From Limnoraphis robusta CS-951 (GTDB taxonomy: Bacteria > Cyanobacteriota > Cyanobacteriia > Cyanobacteriales > Microcoleaceae), in NCBI RefSeq assembly GCF_000972705.2, contig NZ_LATL02000268.1, positions 1 to 17,291 of the forward strand: 17,291 nt of DNA, read 5' to 3'. This document shows, piece after piece, positions 1 to 5,824 of the stretch. Position 1 is the stretch's first letter, and each line of letters starts with the position of its first letter. The translations under genes were made by a program, and so were the position numbers. The notes beneath the pieces are model-generated. The model ran no database searches. It was not told where the DNA came from and saw only the letters and a program-made list of their open reading frames with translations.

Positions 1-67
1 TAAATTGGGTTGTCATTTTGTTTGAACCAATATACAATCAATTTACAGACCAATCTGAACACGGACA

Positions 68-1294
68 ATGAAAGCCAGGTATCAATACCGAATCTATCCG
101 ACACTTCAACAGCAGACCGAACTAGCAAAGCTATTTGGCTGTTGCCGTGTCGTGTGGAACGATGCACAGGCTCACTGTATCGAAATGTACAAAACTGGGC
201 AAAAAAAGCCTAGTAATGCTCAACTCCAAAAGCAGTTTATTACCCAAGCCAAGAAAACGGTAGAACGGGAATGGTTATCAGAAGTTTCTAATATCCCTTT
301 ACAACAATCTTTGAACGACTTAGAACAGGCTTATCAAAACTTTTTTAAGTCGTGTAAGGGAACGCGACTTGGGAGAAAAGTTAGACCTCCTAAGTTCAAG
401 AAACGCCATGCAAAACAGTCAGCAAGGTTTCGAGTTGGTGGCTTTAAACTGGATGGAGACAAAATATCTTTAGCCAAGATTGGTAATTTCAAGATAATTT
501 GGTCAAGACCTCTACCCAGTCCACCAAGCTCAATTACGGTCATTAAAGATGCTGCAAACCGTTATTTCCTCAGCTTTGTTGTTGAGGTTTATCAACAATT
601 AATGCCCAAGTCTCCCAATAGTATAGGGATAGACTTGGGCATTAAAATGTTTGCTGTTCTGAGTTCTGGAGAGAAAATAGATGCTCCTAAACCCCTAAAA
701 AAACGGATAAAAAGACTGCGGAAACTCAATCGAAACTTATCTCGAAAACAGAAGGGTTCTAAGAGATACGAACGAGCGAGGGTTAGAAAAGCTAAACTCT
801 ACGCCCGAATGAAGGACACCCGCAAAGACTTTCTGCACAAGTTATCAACCCGAATAATCATCGAAAACCAAGTGATTGTTCTGGAAGACTTAAATGTGTC
901 GGGAATGGTCAAAAATCGTAAGCTTTCAAAAGCAATTAGCGATTTAGGGTGGAGACAGTTTAGAACTCTTCTTGAAGGTAAAGCCGAAAAATATGGCCGA
1001 GAATTTCGAGTAATAAGTCGGTGGGAACCGACAACTCAAAAATGTTCGTGCTGCGGCTTTAAAGGTGGTAAATTAGACCTTTCTGTTCGTGAGTGGACTT
1101 GTTTAAATTGTGGAACAGTACATGATCGTGATGGAAATGCCGCCTCAAATATTTTACTCGCCGGAGGACTTTCGGAGAGCCTAAACGGACGCGGAGGCAG
1201 GCGTGAGACTTCGGTTATTGAAGCAGCAGCCCGTGAAACGTCAACCCACCTAGAGAATGCTGTTCAATTATCAATATTTGATATTTTGAAATAG
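68..1294 (+). CDS. tnpB: TnpB, RNA-guided nuclease of IS200/IS605 family
   Basis: This 408-residue protein is full length for TnpB. The N-terminal helix-turn-helix region (residues 1-45) has the usual start MKARYQYRIYP. The split RuvC nuclease is complete: Asp189 in GIDLG, Glu273 in VLEDLN and Asp355 in HDRDGNAA. A four-cysteine zinc finger lies between motifs II and III (Cys326, Cys329, Cys345, Cys348). A basic stretch (residues 207-248) fits RNA/DNA binding. Family knowledge: TnpB is a Cas12 ancestor that uses an omega RNA, made from the element's right end, to cut DNA next to a short target-adjacent motif and so keep the element at its donor site. No frameshift or lost catalytic residue is seen, so activity is plausible. 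No clear Shine-Dalgarno site precedes the ATG. The gene is tail to tail with the peroxiredoxin-like gene. Confidence 0.95.
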   Translation: MKARYQYRIYPTLQQQTELAKLFGCCRVVWNDAQAHCIEMYKTGQKKPSNAQLQKQFITQAKKTVEREWLSEVSNIPLQQSLNDLEQAYQNFFKSCKGTRLGRKVRPPKFKKRHAKQSARFRVGGFKLDGDKISLAKIGNFKIIWSRPLPSPPSSITVIKDAANRYFLSFVVEVYQQLMPKSPNSIGIDLGIKMFAVLSSGEKIDAPKPLKKRIKRLRKLNRNLSRKQKGSKRYERARVRKAKLYARMKDTRKDFLHKLSTRIIIENQVIVLEDLNVSGMVKNRKLSKAISDLGWRQFRTLLEGKAEKYGREFRVISRWEPTTQKCSCCGFKGGKLDLSVREWTCLNCGTVHDRDGNAASNILLAGGLSESLNGRGGRRETSVIEAAARETSTHLENAVQLSIFDILK

Positions 1295-1355
1295 TCTTCT
1301 GCTGGGAATCCCCGTTGTTTACGACGGGGAGGATGTCAATAGGTGGTGAGTTTGT
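1165..1355 (+). ncRNA. candidate omega RNA (reRNA) of TnpB with guide
   Basis: In studied IS200/IS605 elements the TnpB guide RNA is transcribed from the 3' part of tnpB through the right end, and its 3' guide is the first 16-20 bases of flanking DNA. Here the scaffold would cover the 3' end of tnpB and the right-end hairpin (1310-1329), and the guide would begin at 1340 (TAGGTGGTGAGTTTGT). That guide is antisense to the 3' end of the peroxiredoxin-like gene. The 5' boundary is a rough estimate by analogy. No promoter or processing site was identified. Confidence 0.45.
1310..1339 (+). repeat. IS right-end hairpin and cleavage site
   Basis: CCCCGT (1310-1315) pairs perfectly with ACGGGG (1324-1329) around an 8-base loop. 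It is followed by AGGATG and TCAA (1336-1339), the likely right cleavage tetranucleotide. Subterminal hairpins of this kind are recognised by Y1 transposases and form the 3' part of the omega RNA scaffold. Confidence 0.65.
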
Positions 1356-1887
1356 CGAGTTCCCCTAATAGTTTATCAATACCTGCGTTTGACTCAAAAA
1401 AGGAAAATAAATGTTGATAACGGAGTATTCCGTCTCGATCTAAAACAAACTGAGCAGACAAAGGCGCTCCTAATGCTTGACCCAATTTGTATCGTCGAAA
1501 AGTATTGCAATTCGGGTCGGACAATAAGGGCATTTTTAAGCCCAAATCCTTAACCACAGTTTGACTTTGTTGCTCGTCAGTGCTGGTAATCATCAACACT
1601 TCAACCCCCCGTTGTACAAACTGTTCATAGTTCGTATTCAGAGCTTTAATATGGGGGTAACAAAGCGGACAATATTGTTTTTCGGTAAAAATGCGAGTAA
1701 ACGCCAAAACAACCGGACAGTTTCCCCGATAGTTTGACAGACGAACCGACTGACCATGAGTGACATCAGGCAGTTGAAAATCCGGTGTCTTTAAACCGAT
1801 TTGTAGATAATAGGTCGCCGGAATCGGTAAAAAGTTCTTGAAAAAGCGACGATTGAATAAGCCACTAAAATCAGTAGAAGTCAGCAT
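1336..1887 (-). CDS. Peroxiredoxin-like (AhpC/TSA, thioredoxin-fold) protein
   Basis: Thioredoxin-fold redoxin of about 183 residues. The N-terminal part carries PDFQLPDV, the strand-turn typical of AhpC/TSA proteins. A CPLC motif (Cys73, Cys76 from the chosen start) sits after FTRIFTEKQY, where the peroxidatic Cys of peroxiredoxins lies, so the active site is CxxC-like rather than the classic TxxC. Further Cys residues are at 57 and 127. FVLDRDG near residue 150 is the usual late strand. The frame can begin at a GTG (1896), but ATG at 1887 is preferred: GGTGA lies 5 bases upstream. The stop codon TGA (1336-1338) and one base of the last codon lie inside the right tip of the tnpB element, so the C-terminus may have been set by the insertion; the fold itself looks complete. 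Substrate unknown. Confidence 0.82.
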   Translation of the reverse strand: MLTSTDFSGLFNRRFFKNFLPIPATYYLQIGLKTPDFQLPDVTHGQSVRLSNYRGNCPVVLAFTRIFTEKQYCPLCYPHIKALNTNYEQFVQRGVEVLMITSTDEQQSQTVVKDLGLKMPLLSDPNCNTFRRYKLGQALGAPLSAQFVLDRDGILRYQHLFSFFESNAGIDKLLGELDKLTTY

Positions 1888-2016
1888 CATTTTCACCAGT
1901 TAACAATCAAGAATGAGTTGGGGTGACGGCTCACAGAACAAACCGTTATATTTATATATATACAATTGTCTATGATTTTCCCATCCCCCTGACTCATTCT
2001 CAATGAATAACTCAGA

Positions 2017-2613
2017 TTAAACCGCAGCAAAGAAGTCCTTAGACTTCACAGGGTCAGGAATCATCGTCTTTTCACCAGGCTTCCAACCTGCCGGACAAAC
2101 TTCATCGGGATTGGCTTGCACGTACTGAATGGCTTGCAGGGTGCGTAAGGTTTCATCCACGTTGCGACCAAAAGCAAGGTTGTTGATGGTTGCGTGTTGG
2201 ATAACGCCTTCTTTATCAATGATAAACAGACCCCGCAGGGCAATTCCCGCTTCTGGATCTAAGACATTGTAAGCTGCACTGATATCTTTCTTGATGTCAG
2301 AAACCAGGGGATATTTTAAGTCACCGACTCCACCGGATTTGCGATCAGTTTGAATCCACGCTAAATGGGAGAATTCACTGTCAACGGAAACACCCAGGAT
2401 TTGGGTATTGAGTTGGGTGAATTCTTCGGTGCGATCGCTAAATGCTGTAATCTCAGTCGGGCAAACAAAAGTGAAGTCCAACGGATAGAAGAAAAGGACA
2501 ACATATTTGCCGCGATAGTCAGACAGCTTGATCGTTTTGAATTCTTGATCGATGACAGCAGTTGCGGTAAATTCGGGTGCAGATAAACCAACGCGAATGC
2601 ACTCTTCTGCCAT
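2017..2613 (-). CDS. Typical 2-Cys peroxiredoxin
   Basis: This 198-residue protein reduces H2O2 and organic peroxides with electrons from thioredoxin. Peroxidatic Cys51 lies in [13 protein letters not shown] with Pro44 and Thr48; the conserved Arg is Arg127; resolving Cys173 lies in EVCPAGW. This is the AhpC/Prx1 subfamily found in cyanobacteria and chloroplasts. A GGVG sequence (94-97) stands where the GGLG motif linked to peroxide-sensitive (hyperoxidisable) enzymes lies, and the C-terminal DFF resembles the companion YF motif; sensitivity is an inference. AAGGAG lies 9 bases before the ATG, so the start is secure. The second redoxin gene follows on the same strand after about 130 bases. 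The mRNA leader contains a stem-loop (2665-2691). Confidence 0.96.
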   Translation of the reverse strand: MAEECIRVGLSAPEFTATAVIDQEFKTIKLSDYRGKYVVLFFYPLDFTFVCPTEITAFSDRTEEFTQLNTQILGVSVDSEFSHLAWIQTDRKSGGVGDLKYPLVSDIKKDISAAYNVLDPEAGIALRGLFIIDKEGVIQHATINNLAFGRNVDETLRTLQAIQYVQANPDEVCPAGWKPGEKTMIPDPVKSKDFFAAV

Positions 2614-2664
2614 AACGTATTTCTCCTTGACTTTCTCTACGATGATGTCCCACTCAATCCGATT

Positions 2665-2691
2665 AGGAAGTAAATCCTCTGGATACTTCCT
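2665..2691 (-). promoter_or_regulatory. Stem-loop in the 2-Cys peroxiredoxin leader
   Basis: AGGAAGTA (2665-2672) and TACTTCCT (2684-2691) are perfect inverted arms. Inside them TCC and GGA pair around a 3-base loop, with an AA bulge. The element lies 52 bases upstream of the start codon and downstream of the proposed promoter, so it would be in the 5' untranslated RNA. It could act as an RNA structure or as a protein-binding dyad. Confidence 0.5.
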
Positions 2692-2716
2692 CGGGTTTAC
2701 GAATTGTTACGAGGAT

Positions 2717-2746
2717 ATCATACTCGAAATGACTACAACTACGCAA
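2717..2746 (-). promoter_or_regulatory. Putative promoter of the 2-Cys peroxiredoxin gene
   Basis: On the minus strand TATGAT (2722-2717) matches the -10 consensus at 5 of 6 positions. TTGCGT (2746-2741) is a weak -35, with 18 bases between. Transcription would begin near 2710, giving a leader of about 95 bases. The -10 overlaps one arm of the 2720/2799 inverted repeat. Confidence 0.4.
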
Positions 2747-2799
2747 GCTATCAAAAAAGCACGCTCATTTTTTACAGAGACGCGCTTTATTTCGAGTAT
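2720..2799. repeat. Inverted repeat, 11-bp arms, between tRNA and peroxiredoxin genes
   Basis: ATACTCGAAAT (2720-2730) and ATTTCGAGTAT (2789-2799) are perfect reverse complements 58 bases apart, giving an 80-base unit. It lies immediately downstream of the tRNA. Its centre also has a loose A6/T6 pairing. It could be a small MITE-like remnant, a tRNA trailer structure or an operator; the sequence does not decide. Confidence 0.55.
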
Positions 2800-2803
2800 T
2801 AAA

Positions 2804-2876
2804 TGGCTCCGGCTGGATTTGAACCTGCGACCTTGGGCTTATGAGTCCCCTGCTCTAACCACTGAGCTACGGAGCC
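2804..2876 (-). tRNA. tRNA with anticodon CAT (elongator Met or Ile2)
   Basis: The minus strand folds as a cloverleaf: acceptor GGCTCCG/CGGAGCC (7 perfect pairs), D stem GCTC/GAGC, anticodon loop CTCATAA with anticodon CAT, and T loop TTCAAAT. Discriminator A is at 2804, with no encoded CCA, as is usual in cyanobacteria. GGCTxCG resembles elongator tRNA-Met, while the D-arm and anticodon-arm context also resembles tRNA-Ile2, whose CAT is modified to lysidine; I cannot separate the two. Oddities: the middle pair of the T stem is A-A (GCAGG/CCAGC), and the anticodon stem GGGGA/GCCCA has mismatched end pairs (G-A and A-G). A good promoter just upstream argues that it is expressed. Confidence 0.88.
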
Positions 2877-2898
2877 AGAGTTTCATCAACAATTTTCA

Positions 2899-2928
2899 AT
2901 TATAGCAAAACCAGATTAAAAATTGCAA
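2899..2928 (-). promoter_or_regulatory. Promoter of the tRNA gene
   Basis: On the minus strand TATAAT (2904-2899) is a perfect -10. TTGCAA (2928-2923) is a 4/6 match to the -35, with 18 bases between. Transcription would begin near 2892, about 16 bases before the mature tRNA 5' end. Confidence 0.6.
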
Positions 2929-2971
2929 GCCCTTCGACTGAAAAATTTTTGAATCTGAACAGTGAACACTG

Positions 2972-2987
2972 GGAGTTCAGGAGTTCA
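2972..2987 (+). repeat. Tandem octamer GGAGTTCA x2
   Basis: GGAGTTCA occurs twice in direct tandem, at 2972-2979 and 2980-2987, in the repeat-rich spacer between the tRNA and the M23 peptidase gene. Confidence 0.6.
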
Positions 2988-3036
2988 GAAGACAGCAAAC
3001 AGTTTTAGGAAGAAATTGATAACTGTTCCCTGTCTT

Positions 3037-3079
3037 GCAAACTTTGCTCTCGCCGGAAACCGCCGGGCCGCAAGTTTGC
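3037..3079. repeat. GC-rich hairpin downstream of the M23 peptidase gene
   Basis: GCAAACTT (3037-3044) pairs with AAGTTTGC (3072-3079). The 27-base loop is unusually GC-rich for this spacer and contains two CCGG blocks that can pair again. It lies 3' of the peptidase gene (minus strand) and could end its transcript, but no T-run follows, so it is not a standard intrinsic terminator. Confidence 0.45.
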
Positions 3080-3080
3080 G

Positions 3081-3111
3081 CTGTTCCCTGTTTCCTGTTC
3101 CCTGTTCGCTG
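3081..3111 (+). repeat. Short tandem heptamer repeat (CTGTTCC)n
   Basis: Four consecutive 7-base units (CTGTTCC, CTGTTTC, CTGTTCC, CTGTTCG) followed by CTG. A further CTGTTCCCTGT lies at 3023-3033. This is the type of short tandemly repeated repetitive sequence (STRR, heptamer) common in spacers of filamentous cyanobacteria. Confidence 0.7.
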
Positions 3112-3130
3112 ATTCTTTGAAAAATCCGTC

Positions 3131-5269
3131 CTATCGTTGAGACAGATTATCCGCTTCGTTCGGAAGAAGAGCCATCGGATTGACAGCACCTTGTCCAGAG
3201 GGATGAATCTCAAAGTGTAAATGGGGGCCTGTACTTCTACCCGTGCTTCCCATTTCCGAGATTTGATGACCCTGGGCGACCTTCTGACCAACACTCACCA
3301 GAACGCGATCATTATGAGCGTAAAGCGTCAAACTGCCATCAGGATGCTCAATTTCCACCAAGTTTCCGTAGCCGCCACTGTTCCACCCAGCATAAGTCAC
3401 GACACCGGGAGCCGCCGCAAAAATCGGTGTCCCAATGGGAGCCGCAATATCAATCCCTTGGTGCATCCGTCCCCAACGCCAGCCATAGCCCGACGTTAAA
3501 ATCCCTCTCGACGGCCAGATATAGCCATTAAACCGCATCGTACCCCCAGGAAGATAGGTATCCGGGCCTGGAAGAGGCGGTAAATCGGGAGAAACAATCC
3601 GCCCGAGAGCCGGATTTTTCAACGGATCATAAGCACTTGAGCCTAAAGGTGCCGTAGCCACCACAGACGGATCATCCTTTTGGCGTTGGGCTTGCAGTTG
3701 TTCAGAGGGTTGCAGCGAAGCAGCACCGTCTTGAGTGGCTAACTCAGCGACAGGGATAGACTGTTCAGGAGGTTGACTGTTTCCGCCTGCAATCTCTTTC
3801 TGACGCAGATAAGCATCAGGATTGAACTCTGGATTAACCCGACGCAATAACAACGGTTGTTGAGCGTTAGTAGGCGTAAGATCTTCGGGAGAAGACGGTT
3901 CATCAGGCATCTGTTGAGAAGCATCAGCCAACAGTTGCGCCTGCTGGAGCTTGTATTCTTGGCGCAATCGATCAACATCAGCCCGTAAACGACTGGTATG
4001 GACCGAAGGAGATTCACCCTTGACACCAGAGGACTTCGCCTTGAGATCGACAGTTGAGGAAACCAGTTGAGCCTGGAGTTGGCCACGAGCAAGCAGAGTT
4101 TGACCCGGAATCGCCGTCGGCTCGGTAATCGAACCGGAAGCTTTCATCATCGCCAGTTGATCCAAAGAAAACTGACTCTCGGGCTGACTATTAGGCGTGA
4201 GGGTGTAAGGCTGCACTCGGCTCAACTGATTGCCAATCGGTTTAGAGGTTTTGGACTTCAGCTCAGAGGAAAGCTCAAAAGGCTTAAGCGCACCATTGAG
4301 TCGGGACTGATTCAATCCCAAACCATTGCTTGTTGGAGTTGAAACCGATTCTTCTCCCGATGGGGATTCCGTTTCTAAATTTTGAGAACGTCCAAACTGA
4401 TCAGGCTGATTTGAAGAGGGGTTCTGAAAAAGGGAACGATGAGAAGATCGTTGGGGAATTCTGAGATTTTGATTGGCTTGTATTAAATTGGGATTTTGGA
4501 GATTATTCGTTCTGATAATCTCTTCGACAGACACATTATAACGACGGGCAATCTGAGCCAGGGTTTCCCCCGAATTAACGCGATAGACAACCGAAACGGA
4601 GTGATCCGTTAATTCCGATTCAATAACAATCGCTCCAGGCACTTCAGGTGTAGCGTAGGGCTGATTTGTACCTGTCGTCTCGGGTAAGGCGTAGTTGGGT
4701 TGCTCGGCTCTAGGGGCTGATGAATCCCCAAAAGAGTTCGAGAGCGCACCACCAGAACCCACAGGAGAGGAATTAGGCTGGCTGCCATCGGGTGCGGATG
4801 TTGGCGAATCTGGGAGTGATTCTGAACCCACAACCGGAGCTTGAAACCCTGACTCTGACAATTCGGCTAAACCGGATTTGGGAGCTTTCACAGACTGCTC
4901 TCCAGGCTCGAAGGCGGAATCTTCTGTATTCGAGTTTTCGATCGGCCTGGATAAATTCCGCAGCAAAGAAGGTTGCCATTCGGAATCCTTTACGGGTGCA
5001 TTGGCCTGATTTTCCCCCGTTTGAGAGTTGGAGACTCCATCGGAGGATGGCTGCATTTCTGGAGTGAGTGTCGCCGCAGTGGGTACTGTATTGGCATGAC
5101 TCCCTTCAGGGCAGAGAATACCGGAGGCGATGGCTAGACCCAGAAAAGCAGCCGAGGTGTATGCCTTACTACTCCCTGAGAATGTTGCCTGCTGTGCAGG
5201 TACCACTTTAGCCTCTTTTTCCTTGGCATCCGTGGCAGGTTGGTCTGAATGTGGAACTGTTCCTTTCAA
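3131..5269 (-). CDS. LysM and M23 (LytM/NlpD-type) peptidoglycan endopeptidase
   Basis: A predicted envelope protein of 712 residues that would cut peptide cross-links of peptidoglycan. Order (numbered from the chosen start): cytoplasmic N-terminus, hydrophobic segment about 38-55 (signal anchor or uncleaved signal), long Ser/Pro/Gln/Asn-rich linker, LysM domain 227-273 (YRVNSGETLAQIARRYNVS), second low-complexity linker with a short coiled coil about 424-453, and C-terminal M23 domain about 580-705. Zn ligands and catalytic residues are present: His603 and Asp607 (HQGID), His652 (YAHN), His683 and His685 (GPHLHFE). The frame is open up to 5380, but TTG at 5269 is chosen because a perfect AGGAGG lies 7 bases before it; the upstream TTG/ATG have no such site. 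Expression is probably set by the long structured leader. LysM suggests septal or wall targeting; the physiological role is inferred. Confidence 0.9.
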   Translation of the reverse strand: MKGTVPHSDQPATDAKEKEAKVVPAQQATFSGSSKAYTSAAFLGLAIASGILCPEGSHANTVPTAATLTPEMQPSSDGVSNSQTGENQANAPVKDSEWQPSLLRNLSRPIENSNTEDSAFEPGEQSVKAPKSGLAELSESGFQAPVVGSESLPDSPTSAPDGSQPNSSPVGSGGALSNSFGDSSAPRAEQPNYALPETTGTNQPYATPEVPGAIVIESELTDHSVSVVYRVNSGETLAQIARRYNVSVEEIIRTNNLQNPNLIQANQNLRIPQRSSHRSLFQNPSSNQPDQFGRSQNLETESPSGEESVSTPTSNGLGLNQSRLNGALKPFELSSELKSKTSKPIGNQLSRVQPYTLTPNSQPESQFSLDQLAMMKASGSITEPTAIPGQTLLARGQLQAQLVSSTVDLKAKSSGVKGESPSVHTSRLRADVDRLRQEYKLQQAQLLADASQQMPDEPSSPEDLTPTNAQQPLLLRRVNPEFNPDAYLRQKEIAGGNSQPPEQSIPVAELATQDGAASLQPSEQLQAQRQKDDPSVVATAPLGSSAYDPLKNPALGRIVSPDLPPLPGPDTYLPGGTMRFNGYIWPSRGILTSGYGWRWGRMHQGIDIAAPIGTPIFAAAPGVVTYAGWNSGGYGNLVEIEHPDGSLTLYAHNDRVLVSVGQKVAQGHQISEMGSTGRSTGPHLHFEIHPSGQGAVNPMALLPNEADNLSQR

Positions 5270-5276
5270 AGAACGA

Positions 5277-5282
5277 CCTCCT
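5277..5282 (-). promoter_or_regulatory. Ribosome binding site that sets the M23 peptidase start
   Basis: On the minus strand this is AGGAGG, 7 bases before a TTG codon (5269-5267). It is the only perfect Shine-Dalgarno match near the 5' end of this frame. It argues that translation begins at that TTG and that 5270-5380 is leader RNA. Confidence 0.75.
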
Positions 5283-5411
5283 ATGGAGAAGCGTTTAACT
5301 GTCCTTGGTTTATTCAACGAACTCACATCAGTGATCAATATCACTTTTAGAACTTGATAGATCTCACTGAAAGTCATCAATGCTTACGTCAGGTTACCCT
5401 GCTTTGTTCAT

Positions 5412-5480
5412 TTCGGCAAGTTATTTGTTCGTTAGTACAATCGCTTCAAGGCCGATTGCTGCCAAATAATAACTGCCGAA
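5412..5480 (-). promoter_or_regulatory. Long stem-loop in the M23 peptidase leader
   Basis: TTCGGCAGTTATT (5480-5468, minus strand) pairs with AATAACTTGCCGAA (5425-5412): 13 pairs with a single bulged base. A second perfect stem lies inside it, CAATCG (5458-5453) with CGATTG (5443-5438), loop 9 bases. No U-run follows, so it is not a simple terminator. It sits between the riboswitch-like block and the start codon, where an expression platform would be. Confidence 0.55.
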
Positions 5481-5573
5481 TTGCCCAATCATGATCACAA
5501 TTGGACGCTTGATTGAGTAAGAGTCCAGATGTGAATCTACACTAACTTACTCGAAAAGTACAACTATCTTTTC

Positions 5574-5695
5574 TCGGCTACCCGACTGGGACGGGTGACT
5601 CCTATTTCAAGTCTATTCAACCCATTTTGCAGCCGAACTGACCCCAGAATAAGACTTAAAGCCTCGTCCCCTGAATTGAGGAGCCGATTAACGAT
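5574..5695 (-). ncRNA. Structured 5' leader, candidate c-di-AMP (ydaO/yuaA) riboswitch
   Basis: Read on the minus strand, this block has TCGGCT (5636-5631) able to pair with AGCCGA (5579-5574), enclosing a hairpin ACCCG/CGGGT (5596-5580) and GACT/AGTC (5613-5597). A different pairing, AAGTCTTATTC (5657-5647) with GAATAGACTT (5618-5609), would exclude the GACT/AGTC stem and be pseudoknotted with the TCGGCT stem. The single-stranded part has TGGGTTGAAT, resembling the UGGGGUGAAUC-type segment of ydaO RNAs. c-di-AMP riboswitches are known upstream of cell-wall hydrolase genes, including in cyanobacteria. I cannot match the whole consensus by eye, so the class is uncertain; that it is a structured leader is better supported. 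Confidence 0.42.
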
Positions 5696-5824
5696 GAATA
5701 AAATCTATCACTTATCAAGCCAATCTCCATCCGGGAACTTATAAAAAAAAGTTATCTATGTTTTCGGATTTTTGCGTTTAAATCACTGCATCTTTTGGAA
5801 AACATAAACTCTCTCTTGCAGGGA

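Larger units (their letters stand above)
1..1339 (+). mobile_element. IS200/IS605-family element (tnpB only), left end unresolved
   Basis: A full tnpB gene is followed 15 bases later by a GC-rich hairpin and the bases TCAA, the arrangement of an IS200/IS605 right end. The right tip is placed at 1339, after TCAA; IS608 uses the same tetranucleotide at its right cleavage site. No tnpA (Y1 transposase) is visible, so this is a stand-alone tnpB element of the IS1341 type, unless tnpA lies left of the window. The left tip cannot be fixed. A weak imperfect hairpin (TTGGGTT at 5-11 with AACCAA at 25-30) could be the subterminal left-end structure. With no tnpA here, mobility would need a transposase supplied in trans. 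Confidence 0.6.
5270..5824 (-). other. Long non-coding leader region of the M23 peptidase gene
   Basis: These 555 bases between trmL and the peptidase start hold no convincing gene. On the minus strand they contain, in order, an AT-rich part with no clear promoter (5824-5700), a densely structured block (5695-5574), and a region with two further hairpins. One pairs AGTAAG (5551-5546) with CTTACT (5521-5516); the other is the long stem-loop 5480-5412. The size and structure suggest control by the leader RNA. Confidence 0.6.

Noticed and set aside
1..67. tnpA or a defined left end of the IS element
   Set aside because: Too little sequence; only a weak imperfect hairpin is present and no Y1 transposase coding is visible.
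10..213. 67-codon plus-strand frame overlapping the start of tnpB
   Set aside because: Out of frame with tnpB, no recognisable protein, no ribosome site; the tnpB frame carries all family motifs.
2552..2905. 117-codon plus-strand frame
   Set aside because: Runs antisense through the peroxiredoxin 5' end, its leader and the whole tRNA; chance open frame.
3037..3079. Intrinsic terminator of the M23 gene
   Set aside because: Stem is present but the loop is 27 bases and no T-run follows on the minus strand; listed only as a hairpin.
3023..3111. CRISPR-like array
   Set aside because: Repeats are only 7-8 bases with no spacers of constant length; they fit cyanobacterial heptamer repeats.
2977..3294. 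105-codon minus-strand frame
   Set aside because: Made from the repeat-rich spacer and the shifted frame of the M23 domain; no protein-like features.
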